Shown: one piece after another, positions 18,823 to 27,142 of the stretch
Position numbering within the stretch: position 1 is the stretch's first letter
Layout: each line of letters opens with the position of its first letter
DNA from: Clostridia bacterium
Lineage (GTDB): Bacteria; Bacillota; Clostridia; Oscillospirales; Acutalibacteraceae
Direction: 5' to 3'
DNA: 64,000 bases
Assembly: GCA_017622555.1 (NCBI GenBank)
Contig: JAGAQV010000014.1
Coordinates: forward strand, 1-64,000
Notes under the pieces: model-generated
The model's database searches: none
What the model was told of the DNA's origin: nothing
Seen by the model: the letters and a program-made list of their open reading frames with translations, nothing else
Made by a program: the position numbers and the translations under genes

Positions 18823-20511
18823 CTACATTTTTTCAGGAGCATCAATTTTCATAAGATTTAAAACATTTTTAATTGTAACTGCAGTTGCAGAACAAAGTGA
18901 AAGACGGGCTTGTGTCAAGCTTTCATCGTCACCCTTTACCCTACAAGCAGAATAAAACTTGTGGAATTTAGTTGCAAGCTCTTGCACGTAGTGGGTAATT
19001 TTTGCTGGGTCATAAGCCTTGGCCGAAGCAATAATTTCATCAGTAAGGGCGGCAATGTGTAAAATAAGTTCACGTTCTTCAGGTGCTGTTAAAAGCATTA
19101 ATTCGTTTGCAGCTGCGGGGTTATTTTTAATTCCCTCGCCCTCTAAATTACGAATAATACTGCAAATACGGGCGTAAGCGTACTGAACGTAATAAACCGG
19201 ATTCGAGTTTGATTCATTAACAGCTAAGTCCAAATCAAAGTCAAAATGGCTGTTAGGCTCACGTAAATTGAAGAAGAAGCGTGCCGCATCAATCGGAACT
19301 TCATCCAAAAGGGTTACAAGGGTAATTGCTTTACCCGAACGCTTAGAAGCTTTGATAACCTCACCGTCACGCACAAGACGCACCATTTGCATAAGCACAA
19401 CGTCTAAACGGTCAGCATCTACACCAAGTGCTGTTAAAGCAGCTTTCAAACGAGGAACATAACCGTGGTGGTCAGCGCCCAAAATGTCAATAGCCTTATC
19501 AAATTTACGTGTAACAAGCTTGTTATAGTGATAAGCAATATCAGGTACTACATAGGTTGGAACACCGTTTGCACGAACAAGCACAAAGTCCTTATCGCAG
19601 CCAAATTCGGTTGCCTTAAACCACAAAGCATCTTCGTTTTCATAGGTATAACCACTTTGCTTTAAAAGCTCTATAATACGTGTTGTTTCACCATTATTAT
19701 GAAGTGTACTTTCTTTAAACCAAGTGTCATACTTAATACGGTATTTGCCAAGGTCATCCTGCAAACCTTGAATGTTTTTAGGAAGTGCAAATTCAACAAG
19801 CGCTGCTCTACGCTCGGTTTCATCCTTTTCTACAAAGCAATCCCCGTAAATCTCAGCAAAGGCTTTGGCGTGGTTTACAATGTCTTCACCGTGATAGCTG
19901 TCCTCAGGCATTTCAATACCGTCTTTATAAAGCTGTAAATATCTTAAATCAAGCGAAAGCGCAAACTTATTAATTTGGTTACCCGCATCGTTTATATAAA
20001 ATTCACGCTCAGTGTAATAGCCTGCGGCATCCATAACAGCGGCAAGGCAGTCACCTAAAGCGCCACCACGCGCATTACCGATGTGCATAGGACCTGTAGG
20101 GTTTGCTGAAACAAACTCAACAAGTACACGCTTGCCTTCACCAAAATTGCTGCGGCCATAAGCCTCCCCTTTATTTTCAACGTCTAAAACAATGTCGGCA
20201 TAATACTTTTGTGATAAATAAAAATTAATAAAGCCGGGGCCTGCAATTTCATATTTTTCAATATAGGTGCCGTCAAAATCAGCATTAGCCATTAGAATTT
20301 CAGCAATTTGACGTGGTGCTTTTTTGAAAAGACGAGACCATACCATTGCCGCATTAACCGCATAGTCACCGTTTGAACGGTCCTTTGGTACTTCAATTGT
20401 AAAATCACGAAGCTCGGCGCTTTCTAAAACACCTTCGTTTATTGCCTTATTAGCGGCAGTAAAAATTAAATTTTTAATTTGCTCCTTTGCATTTGCTACT
20501 ACGATAGACAT
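18823..20511 (-). CDS. argS: Arginyl-tRNA synthetase
   Basis: A 562-residue class I synthetase with the Arg-specific N-terminal domain, the HIGH-like HIGN in ANPTGPMHIGNARGG near residue 130, and a degenerate KMSK region (EVIKASKRSGKAITL), as usual for bacterial ArgRS. The C-terminus is the anticodon-binding DALR helical domain. It directly abuts the DUF1934 gene upstream, the same ywiB-argS neighbourhood as in Bacillus. Confidence 0.97.
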   Translation of the reverse strand: MSIVVANAKEQIKNLIFTAANKAINEGVLESAELRDFTIEVPKDRSNGDYAVNAAMVWSRLFKKAPRQIAEILMANADFDGTYIEKYEIAGPGFINFYLSQKYYADIVLDVENKGEAYGRSNFGEGKRVLVEFVSANPTGPMHIGNARGGALGDCLAAVMDAAGYYTEREFYINDAGNQINKFALSLDLRYLQLYKDGIEMPEDSYHGEDIVNHAKAFAEIYGDCFVEKDETERRAALVEFALPKNIQGLQDDLGKYRIKYDTWFKESTLHNNGETTRIIELLKQSGYTYENEDALWFKATEFGCDKDFVLVRANGVPTYVVPDIAYHYNKLVTRKFDKAIDILGADHHGYVPRLKAALTALGVDADRLDVVLMQMVRLVRDGEVIKASKRSGKAITLVTLLDEVPIDAARFFFNLREPNSHFDFDLDLAVNESNSNPVYYVQYAYARICSIIRNLEGEGIKNNPAAANELMLLTAPEERELILHIAALTDEIIASAKAYDPAKITHYVQELATKFHKFYSACRVKGDDESLTQARLSLCSATAVTIKNVLNLMKIDAPEKM

Positions 20512-20940
20512 TTAATTAACCTCTCTAACAGAAATATTAACTTTATTACGGCTTAAAAGCTTTGCATCAGCATCAATAAGATATGTAATTGCAACGCTTC
20601 CGCCATTTTCATTTAAATCAGATAAAACCTTTTCACCGAAAATCCCCAGTAATAAATCGCCCACAGGGGTGGAATAAAAACAACTTGTTCTTACACCTTT
20701 TTCAATTACCATTCGGCTATTGTATGAGCCCCTGCGCTGTAAAACAACAGTGTTATCGGGCTTGACGTAAAGGGTGGTTTTAATTTGTCCCTCAACATCT
20801 AAAAGACCGCTTTCATCATAACTGATAAAATAGCTTCCGTCCTTTATACCGAAGCGCCCGTCGGTTGAAAATTCAATGGAATCACTTTGACCGTCAAGCG
20901 ACTGCTCGGTTTTAATTTCAATAATTACGTCTTTAATCAT
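20512..20940 (-). CDS. ywiB: DUF1934 / YwiB-like protein
   Basis: A 142-residue soluble protein with alternating beta-strand character and no signal peptide or membrane segment. Pattern and position immediately before argS match the YwiB/DUF1934 family of lipocalin-like beta-barrels with unknown function. Its ATG overlaps the murI stop (ATGA), so translation is coupled. The family assignment rests on pattern and synteny. Confidence 0.78.
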   Translation of the reverse strand: MIKDVIIEIKTEQSLDGQSDSIEFSTDGRFGIKDGSYFISYDESGLLDVEGQIKTTLYVKPDNTVVLQRRGSYNSRMVIEKGVRTSCFYSTPVGDLLLGIFGEKVLSDLNENGGSVAITYLIDADAKLLSRNKVNISVREVN

Positions 20941-21755
20941 AAATTGTTAATATCAACCTTTTGAACTTTATTACCATCAACCTCACGACCAAGCAAAATT
21001 GATGCTTGCTTTACAAATGAATCGGGTTTGTCACTTACATAAAAGCTGTGCTCGCTCTCTTTATTACGTATGTTTTCCATTCCCTGCTCATTTAAGTATT
21101 GCTTAACAGCCTCAGCCGTAGCCACACCTGCATTAATAAGGGTAACGCTATCCCCTAAAACCTTTTCAATAGCCTCACTTAAAATTGGATAATGGGTACA
21201 ACCCAAAATTAAAGTATCAGCCCCAAATTCAAAAACAGGCTTTAAGTAACGGCTTACCGTTTCAAGCACAACAATATCATCAGCAGAATACCAGCCCTCT
21301 TCAACAAGCGGCACAAACAAGGTACAGCTTTGGTTAAAAACCTTAGCATCGGGCATGAGACTTAAAATTACCTTTTCGTGCTGACGGCTTTTTACTGTTG
21401 CATTTGTACCAATAACAGCAATTTTACCGTTTTTGGTTGCCTTTACCGCCGCTTTAGCCGCATGGGACACAACCTCAAAAAAAGGAACGGGTAATTCATA
21501 AGCGGTGTCAGCCGCAACGCTTGATACAGTACCGCAAGCGGCAATTATTAACTTGACATTTTGATTCAGTAAAAAGCGTTCATCCTGACTTGCATACTTC
21601 TTAATGGTTTCAACACTTCGGGTTCCGTAAGGTACTCGACCCGTATCACCAAAATAAATAATATCCTCATTCGGTACGGTATTAAAAAGCTCACGAACTA
21701 CAGTCAAACCGCCTAACCCCGAATCAAACACGCCAATTGCACGATTATCGGACAC
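20937..21755 (-). CDS. murI: Glutamate racemase
   Basis: A 272-residue cofactor-independent racemase providing D-glutamate for peptidoglycan. The N-terminus has IGVFDSGLGGLTV. The two catalytic cysteines are Cys74 in AACGTVSS and Cys186 in LGCTHYP, and FGDTGRVPYG is also present. The start is a GTG at 21755 with GAGGAG upstream. It heads the operon that runs to ysxC. Confidence 0.96.
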   Translation of the reverse strand: MSDNRAIGVFDSGLGGLTVVRELFNTVPNEDIIYFGDTGRVPYGTRSVETIKKYASQDERFLLNQNVKLIIAACGTVSSVAADTAYELPVPFFEVVSHAAKAAVKATKNGKIAVIGTNATVKSRQHEKVILSLMPDAKVFNQSCTLFVPLVEEGWYSADDIVVLETVSRYLKPVFEFGADTLILGCTHYPILSEAIEKVLGDSVTLINAGVATAEAVKQYLNEQGMENIRNKESEHSFYVSDKPDSFVKQASILLGREVDGNKVQKVDINNL

Positions 21756-21786
21756 AATAGCATCTCCTCATATACGTATTCATTTT

Positions 21787-21815
21787 ATATTACCATATTT
21801 TATTAATATAATCAA
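21787..21815 (-). promoter_or_regulatory. Predicted promoter of the murI-ysxC operon
   Basis: Minus strand: -35 TTGATT, 17-bp spacer, -10 TAATAT, about 30 bases before the murI start and just downstream of the xerD terminator. Confidence 0.5.
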
Positions 21816-21826
21816 TATATAAATGC

Positions 21827-21856
21827 AAAAAACGCCCGATTTTCTCGGACGTTTTT
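21827..21856 (-). terminator. Rho-independent terminator after xerD
   Basis: A hairpin with arms AACGTCCGA and TCGGGCGTT on the minus strand plus a T-run. It overlaps the xerD stop codon and separates xerD from murI. Confidence 0.82.
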
Positions 21857-22742
21857 ACTTTGCAAGTGGATGAAATTTAGCATAATTTGACGTATATTTG
21901 TTTTTTATGTACTGAGCATAAATTTGAGTTGATGAAATATCGCTATGGCCAAGCATTTCCTTTATATCCTGAAGCTTTGCTCCGTTTTCAAGCAAATGAG
22001 CCGCAAAACTGTGACGCAACGTATGCGGAGTTATTTCTTCCTTGATGCCAGCCTCTAACGCATAGTGCTTTATCAGCTTCCAAAAGCCTTGACGGGACAT
22101 CGGCGCACCGTTCATGTTAGTAAACAGCTTGTCCTGTTCGGTTTCTAAAACAATAGCGGGACGAACATTTACAAGATATTCCGTAACCGATTTTACAGCA
22201 GCAGGATATATTGGAATAATTCTTTCCTTTTTGCCGTTTCTTAAATGTAAAATGCCGAGTTGTAAATTAAAATCATAAACAGTAAGTTCTAAAAGCTCAG
22301 ACACTTTAATACCCGTTGCATACAAAAGCTCAAGCATTGCCTTATCACGAATTGATTTATAATCGTCCCCTGAAGGCTGTGATAAAAGCAAAACAATTTC
22401 AGAGGCGTCAAGAACACCCGGAAGTTTCTTTGAAACCTTGTTTTTTACAGCGGCATTGACAGGGTTTTCATTCACAACACCAATGCTGATGAGATATCTA
22501 AAAAATGCTCGAAGCGATGCAGTAATTCTTGCCTTTGTCGCATCAGATTTTTTCTCTTTAGAAAGGTATTCAAGATAGCTGTTAATTGTTGCAGTTTTAA
22601 CCTTTTGGGCATTATTTATTTTTAAAGAAGTGCAAAATTGTGAAAACTGAAGCAAATCACGAATATAAGATTCAACAGTATTTTTTGATGAACGCTTTTC
22701 AACTGTTAAATATTGCTTAAACCCTTCAATTTGCCTTTTCAT
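21855..22742 (-). CDS. xerD: XerD-type tyrosine recombinase
   Basis: A 295-residue recombinase with an N-terminal SAM-like DNA-binding domain (residues 1-100) and a C-terminal catalytic domain. Most catalytic residues are visible: Lys172, His240 and Arg243 (PHTLRHSFA), His266 (LGHSDIS) and nucleophile Tyr275 (TQIYAQY). The first catalytic Arg, expected in ATGxRVSEL, is Lys146 (ATGIKVSEL, codon AAA). It lies next to a SpoIIM-like gene, as xerD (ripX) lies near spoIIM in Bacillus, which supports the housekeeping dif recombinase role in chromosome dimer resolution. A different integrase role cannot be excluded. A good GGAGG precedes the ATG. Confidence 0.9.
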   Translation of the reverse strand: MKRQIEGFKQYLTVEKRSSKNTVESYIRDLLQFSQFCTSLKINNAQKVKTATINSYLEYLSKEKKSDATKARITASLRAFFRYLISIGVVNENPVNAAVKNKVSKKLPGVLDASEIVLLLSQPSGDDYKSIRDKAMLELLYATGIKVSELLELTVYDFNLQLGILHLRNGKKERIIPIYPAAVKSVTEYLVNVRPAIVLETEQDKLFTNMNGAPMSRQGFWKLIKHYALEAGIKEEITPHTLRHSFAAHLLENGAKLQDIKEMLGHSDISSTQIYAQYIKNKYTSNYAKFHPLAK

Positions 22743-22760
22743 TTTTGCACCTCCTAAACA

Positions 22761-23390
22761 TTAAAAATCAAAAAATCTTAACATACTTACTGCAGTTAAC
22801 CCGTCAAGCAAAGCAGCGCTAATGCTTCCAAGGGTTAAAAACAAAAACTTTAACGAATAATCCTTAAACTTAAAATACAAATCCCCTTGCATTCCATTTG
22901 GCAAGGTAAGCTGTGCGATATTTAAAGAAAACATTATCGCATAGCGAGCTGTGAAAATTAAAAAAATAATAAACAAAAGGTTTGACGGTAAAAAAATTAC
23001 CGCATTAAACGCTACGCCCTTTATCGCAAAGGTTGAGTATAAATAAGCAACAGCCGAGCCATAAAAAAAACCACAAAAGGTAAGGGTTAGCGGTACAGTA
23101 ACAACACCAAACAGTGTTGTGCCTGAAATATATAAAAGAAAAAACAAGGATAGTGATTTTAAAAATGAATAAAAAACAATTTTTAAAAACTTACTTTCTT
23201 GCCTCAGTGATATGAATAAAGTAAAAAACTTTTCTAAAAGATATGTAACAATTTTAAAATTATCAAACAATACCAGCCCCAAGCATATACCCAAGGTTAT
23301 AAACAAAACACCGATTAAAGAGTAAGCGTTTGTTTTTAAAAAACCAATTATTTGATATTTAGAAAAATTAAGCACTTTTCCTCGCTGCAT
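22761..23390 (-). CDS. spoIIM: Stage II sporulation protein M-like membrane protein
   Basis: A 209-residue integral membrane protein with about five hydrophobic segments. The central GTTLFGVVTVPLTLTFCGFFYG block and its topology resemble SpoIIM, the membrane subunit of the forespore-engulfment peptidoglycan machinery. The xerD neighbour supports this, because the two genes are close in Bacillus. Sequence identity to characterised SpoIIM is not obvious by eye, so the name is partly from context. It starts 18 bases before xerD and is probably cotranscribed. Confidence 0.68.
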   Translation of the reverse strand: MQRGKVLNFSKYQIIGFLKTNAYSLIGVLFITLGICLGLVLFDNFKIVTYLLEKFFTLFISLRQESKFLKIVFYSFLKSLSLFFLLYISGTTLFGVVTVPLTLTFCGFFYGSAVAYLYSTFAIKGVAFNAVIFLPSNLLFIIFLIFTARYAIMFSLNIAQLTLPNGMQGDLYFKFKDYSLKFLFLTLGSISAALLDGLTAVSMLRFFDF

Positions 23391-23775
23391 AATAACATCT
23401 CCTTTTACAAGAAAATATTATGCAAAGCGTGGACAAGATATGCCATTCAAGATATAGACAAGTTCTGAAAACTGATACAATATATAGAAAATTATAAAAA
23501 AATTATGTAAACCTCTTATAAAAGATAAAAAAAGCGACACGAAAAACATGACGCTAATCTTCACAAAAAAGCCTTATATATCCCGTATATAATATTTATA
23601 CAATACTTTTTAAATTATGTCAACCATTAATTTTTCTAATATAAAATGTTATGTAAACTGTTTATGTTAACCATACAACATATTGATTTCCTATAATTAT
23701 GTAAACCCAATTTATTGTAAAATAATGCTTTATTTTTTTGCGAAAATATGTTATATTATTTTTGGAGATGATTAT
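23391..23775. promoter_or_regulatory. Divergent AT-rich intergenic region with repeated TTATGTAAAC box
   Basis: This 385-base gap separates spoIIM (minus) from the FabG-like gene (plus). It holds three exact copies of TTATGTAAAC (23503-23512, 23649-23658, 23697-23706) and one copy with a single change (23662-23671), all in the same direction. A TATAAT at 23692-23697 could be the -10 of the plus-strand gene; no good -35 lies at 17 bp. Three boxes cluster on that promoter, as an operator would. I see no RNA gene or hidden coding frame. Confidence 0.5.
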
Positions 23776-24510
23776 ATGAAAAAAACAGCAATTATTACAG
23801 GCGCGTCAAAAGGTATCGGCGCCGCAACAGCGATTTTATTTGCGCAAAAAGGCTATAATGTTGTACTAAACTATAACAGCTCATACGAGTCCGCTTCCCT
23901 GCTGGCTCGTTCACTTTCACAAAACGGTTTTTCCGTTACCCCAATTAAAGCAAACGTCGCAAATCGTTTAGAAGCAGAATTACTAATTAAGGAAGCGCTT
24001 TATAAATACGGTAGTGTTGACGTAATTGTAAATAACGCAGGCATTGCTTTTGAAGGTCTTATAACTGAAACTGATGAGGTTGATTTTGACCGAATAATTG
24101 ACATCAATCTAAAAGGCACGTTTAACTGTTGTAAAGCCGCCGCACAGGTTATGATAAATCAAAAGTCAGGCAAAATTATTAACGTTTCATCAATGTGGGG
24201 TCAGGTTGGCGCTTCGTGCGAGGTTGCCTACTCTGCCTCTAAAGCAGGTGTTATTGGTCTTACCAAGGCGCTTGCGAAAGAACTTGCTCCATGCGGAATT
24301 ACTGTAAATTCAGTTGCACCAGGTATTATTGAAACATCCATGAATTCTAATTTAACCATTGAAGAGCTTTCTGAATTTGTTGAAACTGTTCCCCTTGGAA
24401 GAATGGGCACCGCCGAAGAGGTTGCGCAAACCATTTACTTCTTAGCAAGCGACCAAGCCGATTATATTACAGGTCAGGTTATTGGAATTAACGGTGGTTA
24501 TGTAATTTAA
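23776..24510 (+). CDS. 3-oxoacyl-ACP reductase-like SDR (FabG family)
   Basis: A 244-residue classical short-chain dehydrogenase with the NAD(P) motif TGASKGIG, NNAG, and catalytic Ser in NVSSMWG and Tyr/Lys in YSASKAG. The C-terminal INGGYVI is typical of FabG-like reductases. The frame stays open upstream to an ATG at 23683, but 23776 has GGAG correctly placed and begins MKKTAIITG, so it was chosen. It stands alone with no other fatty-acid genes nearby, so a non-FASII substrate is possible. The upstream box cluster suggests specific regulation. Confidence 0.9.
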   Translation: MKKTAIITGASKGIGAATAILFAQKGYNVVLNYNSSYESASLLARSLSQNGFSVTPIKANVANRLEAELLIKEALYKYGSVDVIVNNAGIAFEGLITETDEVDFDRIIDINLKGTFNCCKAAAQVMINQKSGKIINVSSMWGQVGASCEVAYSASKAGVIGLTKALAKELAPCGITVNSVAPGIIETSMNSNLTIEELSEFVETVPLGRMGTAEEVAQTIYFLASDQADYITGQVIGINGGYVI

Positions 24511-24522
24511 ATGCAAAAAATT

Positions 24523-24553
24523 AAATCCCCTATCGTTTGATAGGGGATTTTTT
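24523..24553. terminator. Bidirectional terminator between the FabG-like gene and the P-type ATPase gene
   Basis: An inverted repeat with arms AAATCCCCTATC and GATAGGGGATTT around a 4-base loop. T-rich sequence follows on the plus strand (TTTA) and A/T-rich sequence on the other side. It serves two convergent genes. Confidence 0.85.
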
Positions 24554-27131
24554 ATTTGTAATAGCGCTTAAACAGTTCACAAAGAGGAACTATGAGCATA
24601 GCCAGCACAAAAGCAACAATAAATTGCCAAAACTTTAAAATCGTAAGACCAAATACAAAGCCAACAGGTGTAAACGATAAGAAAACAATAATAAACGCTG
24701 TTGCAAATACCGATAAATTCATAAAACGGTTATTAAATGTTTCTAATTTAAATATGCTACCCTCAAGCTTTGAATTAAAGCAGTGTAAAAGCTGAGCAGT
24801 GCCAAGTGTAACAAAGGTCATTGTGGTTGCTACAATTGGTGACGAGAAATATCCAATAATATAAGAAATTAGTGAAATCAAAGCAATAAACGCACCCTGA
24901 ACACCAATTTTTATAAATGTTTTTACGTTTAAAAGCTTGTTTTCATTTGTTAATGTTTTTGCGCTCATAACCGATTTTTCGGCCTGTTCCATACTAAATG
25001 AAATTGCGGGTGCACAGTCAGTTAAGAGGTTTATTAATAACAGCTGAACAGCAATTAAAATTGGTGTTTTAAATGCAATCGAGCCTATAAGGAAAAGTAA
25101 AAGCTCGGCAAAATTACAGCTACATAAGTATTTAACTGTCTTTTTAATATTACCAAAAAAGCCACGGCTTTCCTTTATTGCACGAACAATTAAACCAAAA
25201 TTGTTTTTAAGAATTATAACGTTTGCGTTGCCTTTTGCAACGTCGGTACCAAATTTACCAATAGCACAGCCAACATCCGCAATTGCCAATGCTTCGGCAT
25301 CCTGAAGACTATCGCCGGTAATTGTTACAATGGCGTTTTTAGCTTGCCAAGCCTTAACTATTCTAACCTTGTGTAAAGGCGAAATACGAGCAAATACACA
25401 ATAATTTTCAATAACCTCTTGAAGCTCATCATCGCTTAATTCATCAAGCTGAGCGCCGGTTATTGCCTGAGTATCATCAGTTAAAAGTCCGATTTGTTTT
25501 GCAAGTGAAACTGCCGTTTGTAAATTATCACCCGTAAGCATAACAACCTTAATTTCAGCATCATTACAGGTTTTAATATCTTTATAAATTTCTTCTCTTA
25601 CAGGTTCGCTAAGGCCCAAAATACCGGCAAAGATTAAATTGCGTTCTACCTCTTCAGCCTTAGGATGAGCAGGAATTACATCAAGACGCTTAATTGCAAT
25701 TGCAACGTTACGAAGACCTTCAGATGCCATTTCATCATTAACCTTCAAAATTTCCTCTACATCACAATCAACACAATTCGGCACAACAATTTCGGGAGCA
25801 CCCTTAATAATGGCAACAGGTTGCTCATTCATAATTGTGATAATTGTCATCGTTTTACGAAGCGAATCAAAAGGTATAACCGCAAGCTTTGGGAACAGCG
25901 TTCCGATTTCAGCTTCACCCTTAAAATTATATTGAAGACAAGCCGCTGAAATTGCATCCTCGGTAGTATCGTTTTCAAGGGTATTACAAGCGGCGGCAAG
26001 GCTTAATATAGCTGATGAAGTATCATCAATGTATCCGTCCTTTAAGCTTGAAACCCTTTTTCCGTCATAAATTTGCTCCAAAACCATTTTATTTTGCGTG
26101 AAAATACCCGTTTTGTCGGCGCAAATAACATTTGTTTTACCAATGGTTTCTAAAGCGTTGCTATCCTTAAAAATGATTTTATCATCTAAAATACGCTTAA
26201 TACCTGTTGCAATTACGATAGTCGAAATTGCATTAAGACCTTCAGGCATTGCCGCAACAGCGAGAGCAGCGGCATTTAAAAGTGCAGTTAATGTAACAAC
26301 TGCAAATGGCTCTGTTGTATTAAAGTTTTGAATCATTGTAATTACAAAAACCAAAACCGAAACACAAAGAATAAGTATATTAAATAGTTTAGAAATTATG
26401 TCAAGCTCGTTTTGCATAGGCATTGTGGTACCGCTAATTTGTTCATTAATAGCAATAGATTTACCAACCTCTGTATTAATGCCGGTTGCAACAACAATTG
26501 CTTTTGCAGTGCCGTGAATAGCCGTTGTCGAGGCATATACCATATTTGCACGTTTATCAGACGGAACAATATCATCTAGTACCAAGGAAGCGCTTTTATC
26601 AACAGGCACCTCTTCCCCGCTTAGCGCAACCTCGTTGCACCTGAACTCAAAGGTTTCAATTAAACGGGCATCAGCACAAATATAGTCCCCTTCGGATAAA
26701 AGCATAATATCACCGGGCACCAATTCAACTGAATTTACGGTTTTTACCACACCGTCACGCAAAACCTTTACCGATGGATTAGTAGTATTCTTAATATCGG
26801 TTAAAGTGTTTTCACAGTCAAATAAATGAAAAGCAGAAATCACAGCATTAACAATAACAATAGCAATAACCAAAAGACCAAAATAAGCTGTGTTACTGTT
26901 ATAACTATTTGCAACAAAAAAGTAAATTAATGATAAAACAATTAACAAAATACCTGTTTTATTAAACTCAGCAAAAAAACGTTTAACAAGAGATGGTTTT
27001 TCAATTTCAGTAATAATATTTTTGCCGTAAATTTCTTGTTTTTCAGTTGCAGCACCATTGGCTAAACCAAACGCCGCATCTACACTGTAATGATTTAAAA
27101 CATCTTCTTTAGAAGAACTGTGCCAAATCAT
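24552..27131 (-). CDS. P-type cation ATPase (Ca2+-transporter-like) with altered motifs
   Basis: An 859-residue P2-type ATPase with N-terminal cation ATPase domain, actuator, phosphorylation and nucleotide domains and about ten membrane helices. Residues typical of Ca2+ pumps are kept: PEGL (296-299), Asn673/Glu676 in NFAE, and Asn701/Asp705 in NLLTD. Phosphorylation Asp339 is in DKTG and KGAPE is at 443-447. Several signatures differ from the family: SGEE for TGES, PEGLN for PEGLP, DKTGIFT for DKTGTLT, and GDSLQDAEAL for GDGxNDxPAL. It probably exports Ca2+ or a similar ion, with unusual kinetics or specificity; this is inference. The Nfo-like gene lies 11 bases upstream. Confidence 0.88.
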   Translation of the reverse strand: MIWHSSSKEDVLNHYSVDAAFGLANGAATEKQEIYGKNIITEIEKPSLVKRFFAEFNKTGILLIVLSLIYFFVANSYNSNTAYFGLLVIAIVIVNAVISAFHLFDCENTLTDIKNTTNPSVKVLRDGVVKTVNSVELVPGDIMLLSEGDYICADARLIETFEFRCNEVALSGEEVPVDKSASLVLDDIVPSDKRANMVYASTTAIHGTAKAIVVATGINTEVGKSIAINEQISGTTMPMQNELDIISKLFNILILCVSVLVFVITMIQNFNTTEPFAVVTLTALLNAAALAVAAMPEGLNAISTIVIATGIKRILDDKIIFKDSNALETIGKTNVICADKTGIFTQNKMVLEQIYDGKRVSSLKDGYIDDTSSAILSLAAACNTLENDTTEDAISAACLQYNFKGEAEIGTLFPKLAVIPFDSLRKTMTIITIMNEQPVAIIKGAPEIVVPNCVDCDVEEILKVNDEMASEGLRNVAIAIKRLDVIPAHPKAEEVERNLIFAGILGLSEPVREEIYKDIKTCNDAEIKVVMLTGDNLQTAVSLAKQIGLLTDDTQAITGAQLDELSDDELQEVIENYCVFARISPLHKVRIVKAWQAKNAIVTITGDSLQDAEALAIADVGCAIGKFGTDVAKGNANVIILKNNFGLIVRAIKESRGFFGNIKKTVKYLCSCNFAELLLFLIGSIAFKTPILIAVQLLLINLLTDCAPAISFSMEQAEKSVMSAKTLTNENKLLNVKTFIKIGVQGAFIALISLISYIIGYFSSPIVATTMTFVTLGTAQLLHCFNSKLEGSIFKLETFNNRFMNLSVFATAFIIVFLSFTPVGFVFGLTILKFWQFIVAFVLAMLIVPLCELFKRYYK

Positions 27132-27142
27132 AAAATCTCTCC

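Noticed and set aside
21855..22742. xerD as an integrase of a mobile island
   Set aside because: There is no attachment site, tRNA end, excisionase or phage gene nearby, and the spoIIM neighbour supports the housekeeping enzyme.
23683..23775. 31-residue N-terminal extension of the FabG-like protein
   Set aside because: No ribosome site at 23683, and the extension overlaps the region holding the repeat boxes and -10. MKKTAIITG at 23776 has a good GGAG and fits the family.
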